Below are positions 45,982-57,564 of a stretch of 64,000 nt of DNA, in pieces (within the stretch, counting starts at the first letter, position 1; every line of letters starts with the position of its first letter). The position numbers and the translations under genes are program-made. The stretch is from Cavia porcellus. Its lineage: Eukaryota; Chordata; Mammalia; Rodentia; Caviidae. The notes under the pieces were generated by a model. It was not told where the DNA came from, searched no databases, and saw only the letters and a program-made list of their open reading frames with translations. The stretch covers positions 23,208,532-23,272,531 of the forward strand of contig NW_026947503.1 in the NCBI RefSeq assembly GCF_034190915.1, in the 5' to 3' direction.

Positions 45982-46200
45982 GACCATTAGTACAAGCAGG
46001 CAGGTTTTGCCCTGCGGCAGGACAAAAGCAGCACTCCTACCTTGTGTCCAGTGGCACAAGCAGACAAGTGGACTTGAACAGTAATTGGACAAGTGCCCTG
46101 GCCTGCAACCAGTATCACAGACAAACATCCTTAGCCTTTTCAGGGATAAGGGCGTTTGCCCTGCCCTATGACCAATACAGGAGGGTATGCAGTAGTGTGA
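45982..46200 (+). repeat. Minisatellite, about 62-bp period
   Basis: Degenerate starts 'accattagtacaagcagg', 'tccagtggcacaagcag', 'accagtatcacagac' and 'accaatacaggagg' lie at 45982, 46047, 46108 and 46170, spacings of 65, 61 and 62 bp. Confidence 0.6.
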
Positions 46201-46270
46201 GCACTCAAATATGGCAGGATTGCAAAGCACAGCTTCCGGAACTTACTGAGACAGTAACACAAAAATGAGG

Positions 46271-47214
46271 ATACCAGAGGAATCTTTTTCTCTTTTGCCT
46301 TTCATATATTGTTCTGGTTACATTTTCTGTTGGGATTTTTTTCCTTTCTCTTCTTTTTTTTCTGTTCTGCTCTGTTCTTTGTGGAAGTATGTTGTTTAGC
46401 TTTTGACTTTTATTGTTTGGTTTGTGTCTGTTCTATTTCTCTCTTTCCTCAATTATTATTCTTGACTTTGATATTTTCATCTGATGAACACTGCCTCTAG
46501 TCTTTCTTATTTGCATTGATAGTTTTGCTATCTCTTTCATTCTTTCACTCCTGTCTTCTTCCCCAGCACCCCTAGATTGGGTGATCATGCTTTGTCCTTC
46601 AGTCTTGCTTGTACTATATTTTTCTTCATTTATGACACTATTTTGTCCCCTGTCTCCTTTAAATACTCCTTCCTCACAGGATAAAATTTGAGCTTGCTGT
46701 TATGGTTAGAGATACTAAATTAGCAGGTATAAGTTTGTCAGTCTCTAGGCTGTACTTGATGATATTATTATTGTTAATTATACTGCTTTAGTCAGGATGC
46801 CATATCTGATATAATCAGTTGTTTTCCCCTTTTATGACAATATTATCATTTTATGGAGTCCTTAGCATTCCCATACTCCAGTAACAAATGATTGGCTACT
46901 GAGCCAAATAGATAGCAACTTCTTATCCCTAATGAAATGGAAAGGTAGGATCATAGAACAGACACAAACACCAAGAGTCTGCTAAATGTAAAATACAATT
47001 GTGAAGAATAAATATTTCCTAGAGAAGCATCAATGCCAGTGATAAAACTACCTAAAATAAGAAAAATTCATAAACACAGAAAACAATCAAATTTTTTTAA
47101 AAAGTTGAAACTGACAAGATACAGAATCAACATGCAACATGGGGCCTCCAGTTCACTCAAGCAAATCTAATAGACAACGTAGAAATGAGGCAGAGAAGTT
47201 TGGATGGTAGGAAC
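46271..47214. other. Unclassified, T-rich then A-rich
   Basis: A pyrimidine-rich stretch (46290-46680) is followed by A-rich sequence. The feel is of old retroelement leader DNA, but no family is recognised and no coding signal is present. Confidence 0.35.
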
Positions 47215-48492
47215 AACCATTTTGGAGAAAACAAGACATCATGATAGGTAGTGATGATTTAATATCTTCTTGTTTTGAAGTCCCATCAAGCTTTTGTTCT
47301 TCTGTCTCCATCAGTTTTAACATGTTGTATCTTATTGGATTTTATTATATGTGATAATATAACCAAAAACTTTTATAGACAAGGAAATTATACAGAAACC
47401 ATTGTTCATTTTCTGTTAGTTGATTCTAAATACACTGTAATACTGTCATTCTCTTGAACGGTCTTACATTGTCTTGATATGTTTGGTATTACAGTATACG
47501 AAGTTATACCCAAAGATTTTAAGGGAAGAGACACTATGGTAACTACTATTACGTCGAGATTATCTTATGGTGAAACACTATTTTGCTTAAATGGCTATGT
47601 TTTGACCTGCACTGTTTTGTTGTTACACCCTCTTTTTATCTCAATCTCCTTTTTATTATCTACTTTTTCATTTTTATCCTTTTAATTAAGGGAAAAATAA
47701 ATAAAAATAGCAGGATATATTATAATAACCCACTTTGATTTCCTATTAATTTGATTTGAAATTCTGTATTGGTCTCACCATCTTGTTTTGACTGATTTTC
47801 CTCTATTCTGTTATGCTTGATAGTACCAAGTTTGAAAGTATAGGCAACAACTGTGAAGACAATAAGATTCATTGTGATGCCCATTCTGGTTGACTATTAT
47901 CTTCTTTTGAAGTCCTCTACTGTCTCCAAAGTTTTGGTTTTATTGGTCTTATTCTTTACTATTTTGTTCAATTTTATTATAACTGATGATATAGGCAATT
48001 CTTTTTAAGATAACAAGAGGCAGTATGGTAACCATTGTTGATCACCTTATATTTTGTTTTTACATTATGTATTATGTCCATCCTTTTGATTTGACTGACT
48101 TTGTCCTGGTATGTCACATTTGGTTTTACTTTCTTCAAAATAAACTAATAAGAACTGTAGGAGTAATAAAACCCAAAATGTGTAATTGTCATTGTATAAA
48201 AGAAAGGAAAAGAAAGTTCTCTAAAAGATATAACTGCATATATATTTAAGTATATAAGATAGATAACCATATTACTGAGTTTTGTTGGATCATTTAACAA
48301 AACTGTTTGCAGTCTCACTGTTTGAAAGTCCCCTCTAAATGCTTTAATTTTGTAAATTCAACAGCTATTTCTAAGATGACAATATGTAATTAACTAGTGA
48401 TTTCCTGTGTTTATTTTTTCTGAAATTCTGTATAACTTGTATACTTTTTCTGTTTTTTTTTTTCTTTTTTCTCCTTAAATAAAATTTAAAAA
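47215..48492 (+). mobile_element. L1 3'UTR-only copy, about 1.28 kb
   Basis: Starts around 'gagaaaacaagacatcatg' and runs through several 3'UTR units: 'cttgttttgaagtcccatc', 'gatatgtttggtattacag', 'gatagtaccaagtttgaaag' and 'gatgatataggcaattc'. The terminal module ('actgtttgcagtctcactg') follows and it ends 'ccttaaataaaatttaaaa'. It corresponds closely to one 820-bp unit plus terminal module of the 60.3-62.6 kb copy. An internal 'ggaaaaataaataaaaata' near 47690 looks like an embedded former tail. Confidence 0.8.
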
Positions 48493-48497
48493 CAAAA

Positions 48498-48885
48498 TAT
48501 ACCAAAATAGTATAAAACCATTCAAGAGCATGAAAATATTACAGGGCATTCAGAACCAAATAACAGAGAAAATTTCCCATGGAAAATTTGTTTATACTAT
48601 CACACATAATAAAATCAAATAAGATACAATATGATAGGAAAATGGAAACAGAAAGACAAAAGCATGTTAGGACTTCAGAGTAAGATAATATTAAACCAGC
48701 ACTGACTATTATAATGTCTTGTTTTCTTAAAAATAGCTATTCATACTATCACAGATAATAAAATCAAATAAACCAGGAAAAAAACATTCCAACTAATGAA
48801 TGAAAACATTATAAAACTTCAAAGCAATGTAATGGGGAACCATGACTGCCATAAACTCTTACATACTCTTACAATTGATAAAGCA
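48498..48885 (-). mobile_element. L1 3'UTR fragment, minus strand
   Basis: Complementary to the proximal 3'UTR. Read on the minus strand it gives 'ccccattacattgctttgaa', 'catgcttttgtctttctgtt' and 'ctcttgaatggttttatac'. It stops at the tail of the plus-strand copy on its left. Confidence 0.75.
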
Positions 48886-49030
48886 TCCTACACAGAGCCC
48901 AGGGCCATCCAGAAAAGAAGCCAGGCGAACAGTAAAACATGAATGGAAGAGTCAATTATTTGGTCACAGAGGAAGAGATTAGTCTTACCAGAGGACTCTC
49001 AGAGAGGGAAAAAGAGAGTATTTCCAGCCT

Positions 49031-49650
49031 GCACCCTCAATCCTGGGAACAGGGCGACCAGAGGTGAGTGTCCCTGCACTATCCTGAGCCCCGGGAGTTG
49101 GGGATCATGGCTCCCACCAGTCAAGGAAATTCCAAGCTGCCTGCCACACTTGACCAGCTCCCCAGGTCTTGGGGACTGTGCCAACTTCTCAGCTTACTGC
49201 TGCAATCCACTGACTCTGTGGGTCATGGGCCTGCATGCGCTCTCAATCCTGGAAACTGAGCAGCTGAAGGTGAGTGTCTCCATACCATGCCGAGTTCCAG
49301 AAGTTTAAGATCATCACTCCTACTATTTAGAGAACATCCCAGCTTCATGCCACACCAGACTGACTCCCCAGGTCTTAGACCTGCCTTCCCAAACTTTCCA
49401 GCTTCCTACCACACTCGACCAGAACCACACATTTTTGGCTTGGCAGTGCCCTCAATCCTAGGAACAGGGTGGCCAAAAGTGACTGTCTGTGCACCATCCT
49501 GGCCCTGGTGGGTTGAGATCAACACTCCCACCAGTCAAGGAACTTCCCAGCTTCCTGTCACAGCTCCCCAGGTCTTGGGCCTGCTTGCCCTAACTTTCCA
49601 AGTTCCTGCCACACTTGACTGGTTCTGCAGGTCTTGGGCCTGCCTGCCCC
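49031..49650 (+). promoter_or_regulatory. L1 promoter monomer array (type 2)
   Basis: Monomers start at 49031 ('gcaccctcaatcctgggaac'), 49237 ('gcgctctcaatcctgg') and 49446 ('gtgccctcaatcctagg'), spacings of 206 and 209 bp, with a third copy to about 49650. Shared words include 'gctccccaggtcttgg' and 'ctgccacacttgac'. I see no resemblance between these monomers and the array at 39.2 kb, yet the leader downstream is shared. A promoter role is inferred from mouse L1 analogues. Confidence 0.85.
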
Positions 49651-49825
49651 ACCCCCAATGACCCTCTCTCAATCCAGGCACAGGCAACCAGAGTCCCAGG
49701 AGCTGAGGGCATAGAAGATGATTTCCAACAGGTCCAGGGGAAGCCTTACAAAAACACTTGAAACAGGGAAATAAAGGAAAATGACAATCTAACACCTCCA
49801 GCCATCCCAAGAAAACTTAGGAGCT

Positions 49826-50817
49826 ATGTCCATAGAAGAAAATATATGCCATACACATGAAATACCTGAAATAATAGCAACTGAAATAAAGAAGCAATTC
49901 CAAGTTTTAAAGAATTCAAACAACAAATAATGTCCCAGGTAAAAGAAGAAATGATAAAAGTAAGGAAAGCGATGCTGAACACATCAAAAGAAGACACAGT
50001 TAAAAAATTAGAGGAAGTAAACAAAAAGAAGAATCCCTGGATGAACAATATAAGAAATAAACAGAATACATGAAGCAGATTCAAAAAGATATACAGGAAA
50101 CCAAAAATTCCATTGAAAGTTGTCAAAATCATCTCAACAAAAGTGAAGATAGAATTTCAGACCTCAAAGATGAGATTGCAGCTAGTGAACAGGAAAGGAA
50201 AGATCTCTTTTAAAAATAACAAGGAATCAGGAAATAACAATTCAACAACTTCAAGATGATGCAAAAAAAAAAAAAAAACAACATAAGATTGATAGGGATA
50301 AATGAAACACAAGGGGAAAACACAAAGGATACCAAGAGGATATTTAGAGAACTAGTAGCTGAAAATTTCCCAAACATGAGAATGGAAACTGACATTAGGA
50401 TCAGAGAAGCATATAGAACTCCAAATAGTCATAACCAAAATAAAACTACACTCAGGCATATAATAATCACCATCCCAGAAATCCAACATAAGAATAGAAT
50501 ATTAAAGGCTGTCAGAGAGAAAAGACAGATCACCTATAAAGAAAAAACCTCTCCGAATCTTAGAAGACTTCTCAGCACAAACAATAAAGTCAAGAAGAGT
50601 ATGGAGTGAAGTATTTCAGATCCTAAAGGAAAATGATTTCCAGCGTATACTGATGTACCCTACAAAACTGTCCTTTAAAATAGATGGAGAAATAATATAC
50701 GTCCGTGACAAAGGACACTTGAAGAACTTCATGATCACCAAGCCAAACACGCAAAGAATACCGAAAGAGAGTTTAGATACACTTAGAAAAAAACAACTAA
50801 GCAAAGAAGACAATTAA
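49826..50817 (+). pseudogene. L1 ORF1p, frame-broken
   Basis: ATG at 49826 starts 'MSIEENICHTHEIPEII'. The span of 992 bp fits a protein of about 330 residues. The coiled coil continues with 'EDTVKKLEEVNKK' and 'KSEDRISDLKDEIAASEQER' after shifts. The RNA-binding domain is well kept in a 117-codon frame (50256-50609), with 'NNIRLIGINETQGE', 'REAYRTPNSHNQNKTT' and 'IPEIQHKNRILKAVREKR'. The C-terminal domain follows in another frame, ending in TAA at 50815-50817. At least four frameshifts or stops. The intact protein packages L1 RNA as a trimer. Confidence 0.88.
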
Positions 50818-50857
50818 ACAAAATGGAAAGATAAAGATGCAACAGTAGAAAGGTAAC

Positions 50858-53800
50858 ATGTCAACAATAAACCAATATACAACAGTTATAACCATTAATG
50901 TAAATGGTCTCAATGCACCAAGTAAAACAAACTAATTGGGAGAATGGAACAAGAAACAACATCCAACCATATGCTGTCTACAAGAAACACATCTAACCCA
51001 AAAGGATACTCACAGACTGAAAGTCAAAGGATGGAAAACAATAATTCATGCAACAGGAATGCAAATGAAGTGGAGGTAGCTATTTTGTTTGCAGACAATG
51101 TGAACTTCAAATGAAGAATGATCAGAAGAGATAAAGAAGGTGATTACATACTGGCTGGGGAAAACTTCAAGAGGAAGAGATAACAATCCTAAATATATAT
51201 GCACCAAATTCCAGAGCACCTCCTTATACAAAGCAAGTATTAATAGAAATGAAAAATCAAATTAGTAATAACACAATTAGACAGGAGACCTTAGCACACT
51301 ATTGACACCAAGAGACAGATCAACCCGACGGAAAATCACCGAAGAAATAACAGAACTGAATCACACCTGTGAACAAATGAACTTGATAGACATATACAGA
51401 GTCTTCAGTCCAACAACATCAGAATACACATTCTTCTCAGCAGTACATGGGACATTCTCTAAAATAGACCACATACTAGCCCACAGAACATATTTAAATA
51501 AATGCAAAAGAGTTGAAATTATCGATGAATGTTATCAGATCATAACCCCATGAAGTTAGAAATTAATGATAAAAGAAACTGCAAAAATCACATGAACACA
51601 TGGAAATTGAATAACACACTCTGAGCAATCAGTGGGTCACAGGGGAAATTAAAGAAGGAATTAACACCAAAAAGCAAATGAAAATACAAATACAACTTGC
51701 TGGAATCTGTGGGATGCAAAGGAAGCAGTCCTCAGAGGTAAATTTATTGCACTGAGTTCCCAAATCAGGAAAACAGAATGAATACAAATAAATAACATGA
51801 TGCTACACCTCAAAAATCTAGAAAAAGAAGAGCAAGTCAAGCCCAAAGCCAAAAGAAGAGAGGAAACTCTAAAAATCAGAGCAGAAATCAATGCAATAGA
51901 TAGTAAGAAAACAATCCAAAGAATCAATGAATCAAAGAGTTGGTTCTTGGAAAGAATAAATAAAATTGATAAGGCCCTAGTCAGCCATATTTTTAAAAAG
52001 GAAAGAAAAGCTCAAATTCATGCAATAAGGATTGAAAAAGGTGAAATCATTATAGACTGTGTGGAAATAGAGAAGATTATCAACATCTATTTTTAAAACC
52101 TCTACTCTCGTAGGTTTGATAACACAGAAGAAATAGACACATTCAAAGAAACATATGAAGTACCAAGGCTAGGTCAAAAAGATGTAAAACTGCTTAATAA
52201 TTTCTATTAATTTCTATTAATAAAATTTCTATTAATAAAATTTCTATTAATAAAATTGAAAATGTAATTAGTTCCTTACCCACAAAGAAGAGGCCAGGCT
52301 CAGAATGATACACTGCGGAATTCTACCCAAAATACAAAGACCTAATGCCAATACTCTTAAAACTCTGCAGTGAAAGTGAAAGGAAACAATCCTTCCTAAG
52401 TCATTCCTGGAAGCAAGTATTACTCTAGCATCAAAACCTGAGAATGATCTAACTAAAAAAGAGAACTACAGGCCAATCTCCCTAATGAACACAGATACAA
52501 AAATCCTCAATAAATATTGGCAAATAGGATGCAGCAGATCATCAAGAAGATTATACACCATGACCAAAGGGGATTCATCCCAGGCATGCAGGGATGGTTC
52601 AACATACATAAATCAATAAATGTAATCCACCCTATCAATAAAGCCAAATGTAAGAATCACATGATCATTTCAATAGATGCAGAAAAAGCTTTTGATAAGG
52701 TCCAACACTCATTCATGATAAGAATCTTACAGAAAATTGAATAGATGGTTTCTACCTCAATATAATAAAGGTCTTCTATGAGAAACCAACAGCCAGAACC
52801 ATATTAAATGGCCAAAACTCAAGGCCTTTACCTTAAAATCAGGCACAAGACAAGGATGTCCCTTATCACCACTCCTATTTAATATAGTACTGGAAATACT
52901 AGCCAGAGCAGTTAGACAAAGGAGAGAAATAAAAGGGGTAAAGAAAGGAAAAGAGGAAGTTAAATTATCATTATGGTTGCATGACATGATACTCTACATA
53001 CAAGACCACCAAAACTCCATTTAAAGACTCCTAGATATAATAAATAAATTCAGCAATATAGCTGTATACAAAATCAATACTCAAAAAATCAATAGCATTC
53101 CTATACACTAACAACAAAATCACCCAGAGAGAATAAAGAGAAGCCACACCCTTCACACTAGAATCAAAAAAAAAATGAAATACTTAGGAACTGATCTTAC
53201 AAAAGAAGTGAAAGACCTATATAGGGAAATTATAATACACTGAAAAAAGAAATTGAAGAGAATCTCAGAAAATGGAAAGATATCCCTTGCTCATAGATAG
53301 GAAGAATAAGTATTGTGAAAATGGCCATTCTCCCAAACCTGTTATACAGACTCAATGCAATCCCAATAAAAATACAATCAACATGCCTCAGAGATCTAGA
53401 GAAATTACTCCTAAAATTCATCTGGAGTGAGAAGAGATCTGGAATAGCAAAGACAGTTCTAAGGAGGAAAGACAAGGCAGGAGGTATCATAATTCCTGAC
53501 TTGAAGTTATACTACAAAGCAACTGTAGCAAAATCAACATGGTACTGGAATCAAAACAGAGCTAAGATCAGTGGAACAGAACAGAAGATACAATCACAAC
53601 TACTAACACACTCAACCACCTTATCTTTGATCAAGGGACCAAACATGTCACTTGAAGAATGACAGTCTCTTTAATAAATGGTGTTGGAAAAAATGGCTCT
53701 CCATATGCTGAAAACTAAAACTAGACCCATGCCTATCACCATGTACTAAACTAAAATCTAAATGTATCAAAGATCTGAATATTAAAACAGAAACACTAAA

Positions 53801-54694
53801 TCTATTGGAAGACAAATTGGGTAAAAACCTTGAAGACATAGGAGTAGGTAGAGAATTCATGAACAGAAATCAAACCACATGGGAAAAATTCCCCAAATAA
53901 ATAACTGGGATCATCTCTTATTAAAAAGTTTCTGCACATCAAAAGAAATGTCCATAATAGTGAAAAGAAAACCCACAAACTGGGAAAAAAATCTTAGGGG
54001 ACTGTCCCTCAGACAAAGGACTTCTGTCTAAAACATATAAAAAATTTTTAAAAATCAGACCTCCAAAATTCAAAGATCCAGTGCAAAAATGGGCACCTGA
54101 GATGAATACACAATTCTCTAATGAATAAATACAAATGGCAAATAAATGCATGAAAAAATGTTCATCATCATTATTCATTAGAGAAAGCAAATTAAAACCA
54201 CACTGAGATTCCATCTCACTCCAGAAAGAATGGCCAGGATAAAGAAAACTACCATCAACAAATGCTGGAGAGGCTGTGGGGAAAAGGGAATTCTCCTATA
54301 GTGTTGATGGGAGTGTATACTGGTGCAACCATTGTGGAGGTCAGTCTGGAGATTTCTCAAAAAGCAGAGATTGGAAGTCCCATTTGTTCCAGCTATTCCA
54401 CTTCTAGGCATATTCCCAGAAGAACTGAAAACATCATACCACAGGGATATATATGCACCCATGTTTATAGCAGCACAATTTGTAATAGCCAGTTCTTGGA
54501 AACAATCTAAGTTTCCATCAACTGAGGAATAAATAAAAGAGATGTGGTATTTTTATATAATGGAGTACTACTCAGCTATAAAGAAGGATCACATTTAGAT
54601 ATTTAAAAATATATAGACGGAGCTTAAGACCATGCTCATAATTGACATATATCTAACTCACATGTTTAAATATTCCATAGTCTCCCTAGTCTAA
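50858..54694 (+). pseudogene. L1 ORF2p (endonuclease-reverse transcriptase), inactivated
   Basis: ATG at 50858 to TAA at 54692-54694 is 3837 bp, or 1278 codons, the normal ORF2p size. Asn14 ('TINVNGLN') and Glu43 ('QETHL', 50981-50995) of the endonuclease are kept in frame. A stop at codon 26 (50933) and later frameshifts break it. RT motif A '[12 protein letters not shown]' (52669-52704) and the motif B region are readable. Motif C reads 'LWLHDMIL' (52968-52991) where FADD is expected, losing the first catalytic Asp. The distal frame 53315-53662 includes '[15 protein letters not shown]'. The end reads '...EYYSAIKKDHI' and '...IVSLV'. Confidence 0.92.
52198..52262 (+). repeat. Short tandem expansion inside L1 ORF2
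   Basis: 'tttctattaa' starts at 52201, 52211, 52226 and 52241 (spacings 10, 15, 15). The matching place in the 42.2-kb copy has one 'tttctattaataaaa', so this is a local slippage expansion. Confidence 0.85.
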
Positions 54695-55292
54695 GAAATG
54701 GTAAGAATACATAAAAGTATATGGTAACCATGATTCCTCATTATATTTCTTTGAAGCCTTATAATATTTACATTCATTAGTTGAAATGGTTTTATTCTGA
54801 GGTTTTTTATTTTAATGCCTTTGGTGATATGAACAGCTATTCTGAAGAAAGCAAGACATTATAACAGCTAATCCTGATTTAATATCATCTTGTTCTGAAG
54901 TCCTACCATGCTTTTGTTCTTCTGTCTCCATCAGTTTTATCACGTTGTATCTTATTGGATTTTATTATCTGTGATAGTAAAAACAAAATTTTTTATGGAC
55001 AAGGAAATCACATAGTAACCATTGTTCATTTTCTGTTCCTTCTGAATACCATGTAATACTTTCATTCTCTTGAATGGTTTTATACTATTTTGTTATGTTT
55101 GATACTGTAGTGTACGAAGGCATACTCAAATATTTCAAGGAAAGAGACACTATGGTAGCTAGTGTTGTGTCAGTTTGTCTTGTGGTGAAACACTATGTTG
55201 CTTAAATTGTTCTTTTCTGATCTGTTTTGTTATGTCCTCTTTCGTGTTAATCCTTTTAAAAAATTTTTTTTAAATAAAAATTTTTTAAAAAT
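54695..55292 (+). mobile_element. 3'UTR of the 6.3-kb L1
   Basis: Directly follows the ORF2 stop, which proves that the T-rich periodic sequence scattered through the window is L1 3'UTR. Units contain 'gaagccttataatatttaca', 'cttgttctgaagtcctacc' and 'agtaaccattgttcattttc'. This copy ends early, after 'tatgtcctctttcgtgtta', and lacks the units and terminal module found in the longer copies. Confidence 0.88.
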
Positions 55293-55524
55293 GAATGACA
55301 AGTTTCTTTCCTCAAGAAATCTTCAAGGCAGAGGAAATAGTTTAATAATTAAATCTGTGTATGAATTATAATTAAAATATAAAAGTAAGATTCAAGGAGC
55401 ATGTTCTACTGCTGCAAATACCGCGGATAACAGTGTATTTACATTATTCCCTCTAACATTAAAGTACATTATTCCCTCCAACATTCCCTCCAACATCAAA
55501 GTAATATTCAATATTTGTGGAAAC

Positions 55525-55700
55525 CCAGCTATGTGGTTCATACCTATAATCCCAATGTTCTACTAAAGTAAGAGGAACACAAGTTCCAGGCCCATCAGGG
55601 CAACTTAGTAACTTAGCAAGACCCTGTCTCAAAAATCTAAAAATGGATCAAGATGTAGTTCAGTGCAAAGGCTCTTTGTTCAATACCCAATACAAAAAAA
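55525..55700 (+). mobile_element. B1-plus-ID dimeric SINE (B1-dID-like)
   Basis: A 7SL-like left part ('ggttcatacctataatccca', 'taagaggaacacaagttcc', 'gcaagaccctgtctcaaaa') is joined to an ID-like right part ('gatgtagttcagtgca', 'tgttcaatacccaatac') and an A-tail. Weak target duplication 'tgtggaaac' and 'tgtgaaaac'. Such dimers are known from non-muroid rodents. Confidence 0.8.
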
Positions 55701-55709
55701 ATGTGAAAA

Positions 55710-57430
55710 CTTAAACCTCTCAACTTAGTGGAAGTTGAGAATTATGACCTACAAACTGGAGAGAGAACTTAGATGTGTCTCAGAGACTGGAGTAAATGTT
55801 GGTGAAAAGTAAATGGAGGCACAGGGTACAAACAGGGTATTTCTAGAAATTTGTAAAATAGAAGTTTTGTGCTCTATCAGTAAATAAAACTGTTGGTAAA
55901 AGAAAATTCAGGGAGGTTGTATGTCATTAAAAGTATTACATGTTAGTACCAAAAAACAATTATTAGATAATATTACCTCTTTGTTTAGTCACAGATATAT
56001 AACTTCAAAGAGAATTCAATTTTCATTTGAAATATTTTATTTTCCACTTTCCCGGCATGATTTCTAACACAAGATTAGTAAACAAAGTTTGAGGAATGAG
56101 TGAAAAATCAAACACAGAACTGGAATAATAGGATATAGTAAGATACTAGAAGGTCAAGAAAAATTGACCTCTATAATTTAAAAGTATATCTTAAAGTACA
56201 CATAGGAATTCATAACTTAAAAAGATATGTGTTTGTGCAAAAACCTCAATCTATCTCTACAGTATATTTGGAGAAAGACAATTTGGTGCAATTCTAGTAT
56301 AGATTATGCATGGAGTTGGTTTGGTTTTCAGATTATAAAATTAAAGGTATTCTAGGTAAATATAGTTATGAGTCTTAAAAATGGGCTACCATAATATTAG
56401 GCATTGGGAATCAGTGAACATTTTTAAACAGAAATGAGAAAATTATATTTTATCTCAGAGAAGATAATTTTAATAGTAATTTGAGGAATTAATTCAAACA
56501 AAGAGATTGGTAAAAAGATTTGTCATATACACGTATGGAAACATTATACTGTTTCCCATTAATATCTGTAACTAATATATGTTAACCAAAAATTGAAGCA
56601 TGTTTAAAAGATTTCAAACCATGTTCAAAAGATTTAAAAATTCAAAGATTTCAGTCAACTTCAGGAAAATTGAGAAGCTTGGTAAATTAAACTTTTACAA
56701 ATGCAGTGCCATTTGTATTAGGGATGGAGAGAGAGACAATTTCTTGTTCATAGATTATTCACTTTAGAGAAAAAATGCATAAGTCTAAAACAACAAAATT
56801 ACAGGGAGCTAATGAGCTAATTTCATCATGAAGAATTTAGATTACTCACAGTTCATCCATGTAGAGATTCATATTAGAGATTAGCTGATTTATTCATTTC
56901 TTCAACAAATGTTTGTTGAGTATGTTATTCTCACAATGTGCAAGACAGAGGCTTGAGCATCAGTGAGTTTGTAATCTAATATGGACATATATATGAAAAC
57001 GATAGAAATATGCAATAAATAAGTAGAAATTACATTGGTTATCTCAGAAAATGCAGACTTTAAGGGTGCTGAGAAATTTGGAATCAATATCCAAAAAAGC
57101 TATAGAAGCTAAGATTTGAAACATCATTACATACTTTCTAGATGAAGAGTTAGGGAATAGATCCACTTGCAGAAAGGCTTAAAAATGGATGTTCTCATGA
57201 TAAACTAAGTACACAGGAACAAGTTGCTAAAATAAGAAGGGCTTAAACAAGATATCCCTTGCAATTCAGGGAAACTTTCTTCAGACTATTCTTTCAGATA
57301 ATGGAAAGCAATTCCAAAAATTTTAATAGAAAAAAAATGACACCCATCAGATTTTGACATGAAAATAACTTTTTTGATGAATCAAAGACTATATTACTAT
57401 AAGAAAAACAAAACAAAGCCAAAAGGGGGT
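55710..57430. other. Unique DNA with a possible L2/MIR-like fragment
   Basis: Nothing recognised except 'cttcaacaaatgtttgttga' and 'cacaatgtgcaagaca' at about 56900-56950, which resembles the old L2/MIR-type motif for 'tttattgagcacctact'. No genes. Confidence 0.45.
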
Positions 57431-57435
57431 AAAAA

Positions 57436-57505
57436 TACAGGAGGACAAAACAGGAGAGTCATGAGGTCAAGGCCAGCATAAGCAAGCAGAGTACATCTCC
57501 AAAAC
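57436..57505 (+). repeat. Possible B1-like fragment
   Basis: 'gagtcatgaggtcaaggcca' and 'gcataagcaagcagagtaca' resemble the middle of a B1-type SINE. Short and uncertain. Confidence 0.4.
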
Positions 57506-57564
57506 ATCCAATCAAAAGTAGGATAAAACTTTGAATATACATTTCTCAAATTTGAATATACATA

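Larger units (their letters stand above)
45082..46270. other. GC-balanced block of unknown origin, split by a solo LTR
   Basis: Sequence on both sides of the LTR is more GC-rich than the regional average and includes a short minisatellite (45982-46200). It could be an L1 leader or a 3'UTR head of another subfamily, but I could not align it with the recognised ones. No gene is supported. Confidence 0.4.
48950..55292 (+). mobile_element. Near full-length L1 (6.3 kb)
   Basis: In order: promoter monomers (49031-49650), leader with 'gaccctctctcaatccag' near 49661, ORF1 (49826-50817), ORF2 (50858-54694), and a 3'UTR ending 'ttaaataaaaattttttaaa' near 55290. The 5' edge is uncertain. A weak match between 'acatgaatggaag' near 48938 and 'aaatgaatgacaag' near 55289 may be the target duplication. 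It is the most complete element in the window, but both frames are broken, so it cannot move by itself. Confidence 0.9.

Noticed and set aside
48943..49810. Frames of 121, 124 and 91 codons
   Set aside because: Shadows of the second L1 promoter array and leader; repeated words in the protein mirror the DNA monomers.
54178..54462. 94-codon minus-strand frame
   Set aside because: Antisense of the ORF2 C-terminal region of the 6.3-kb L1.
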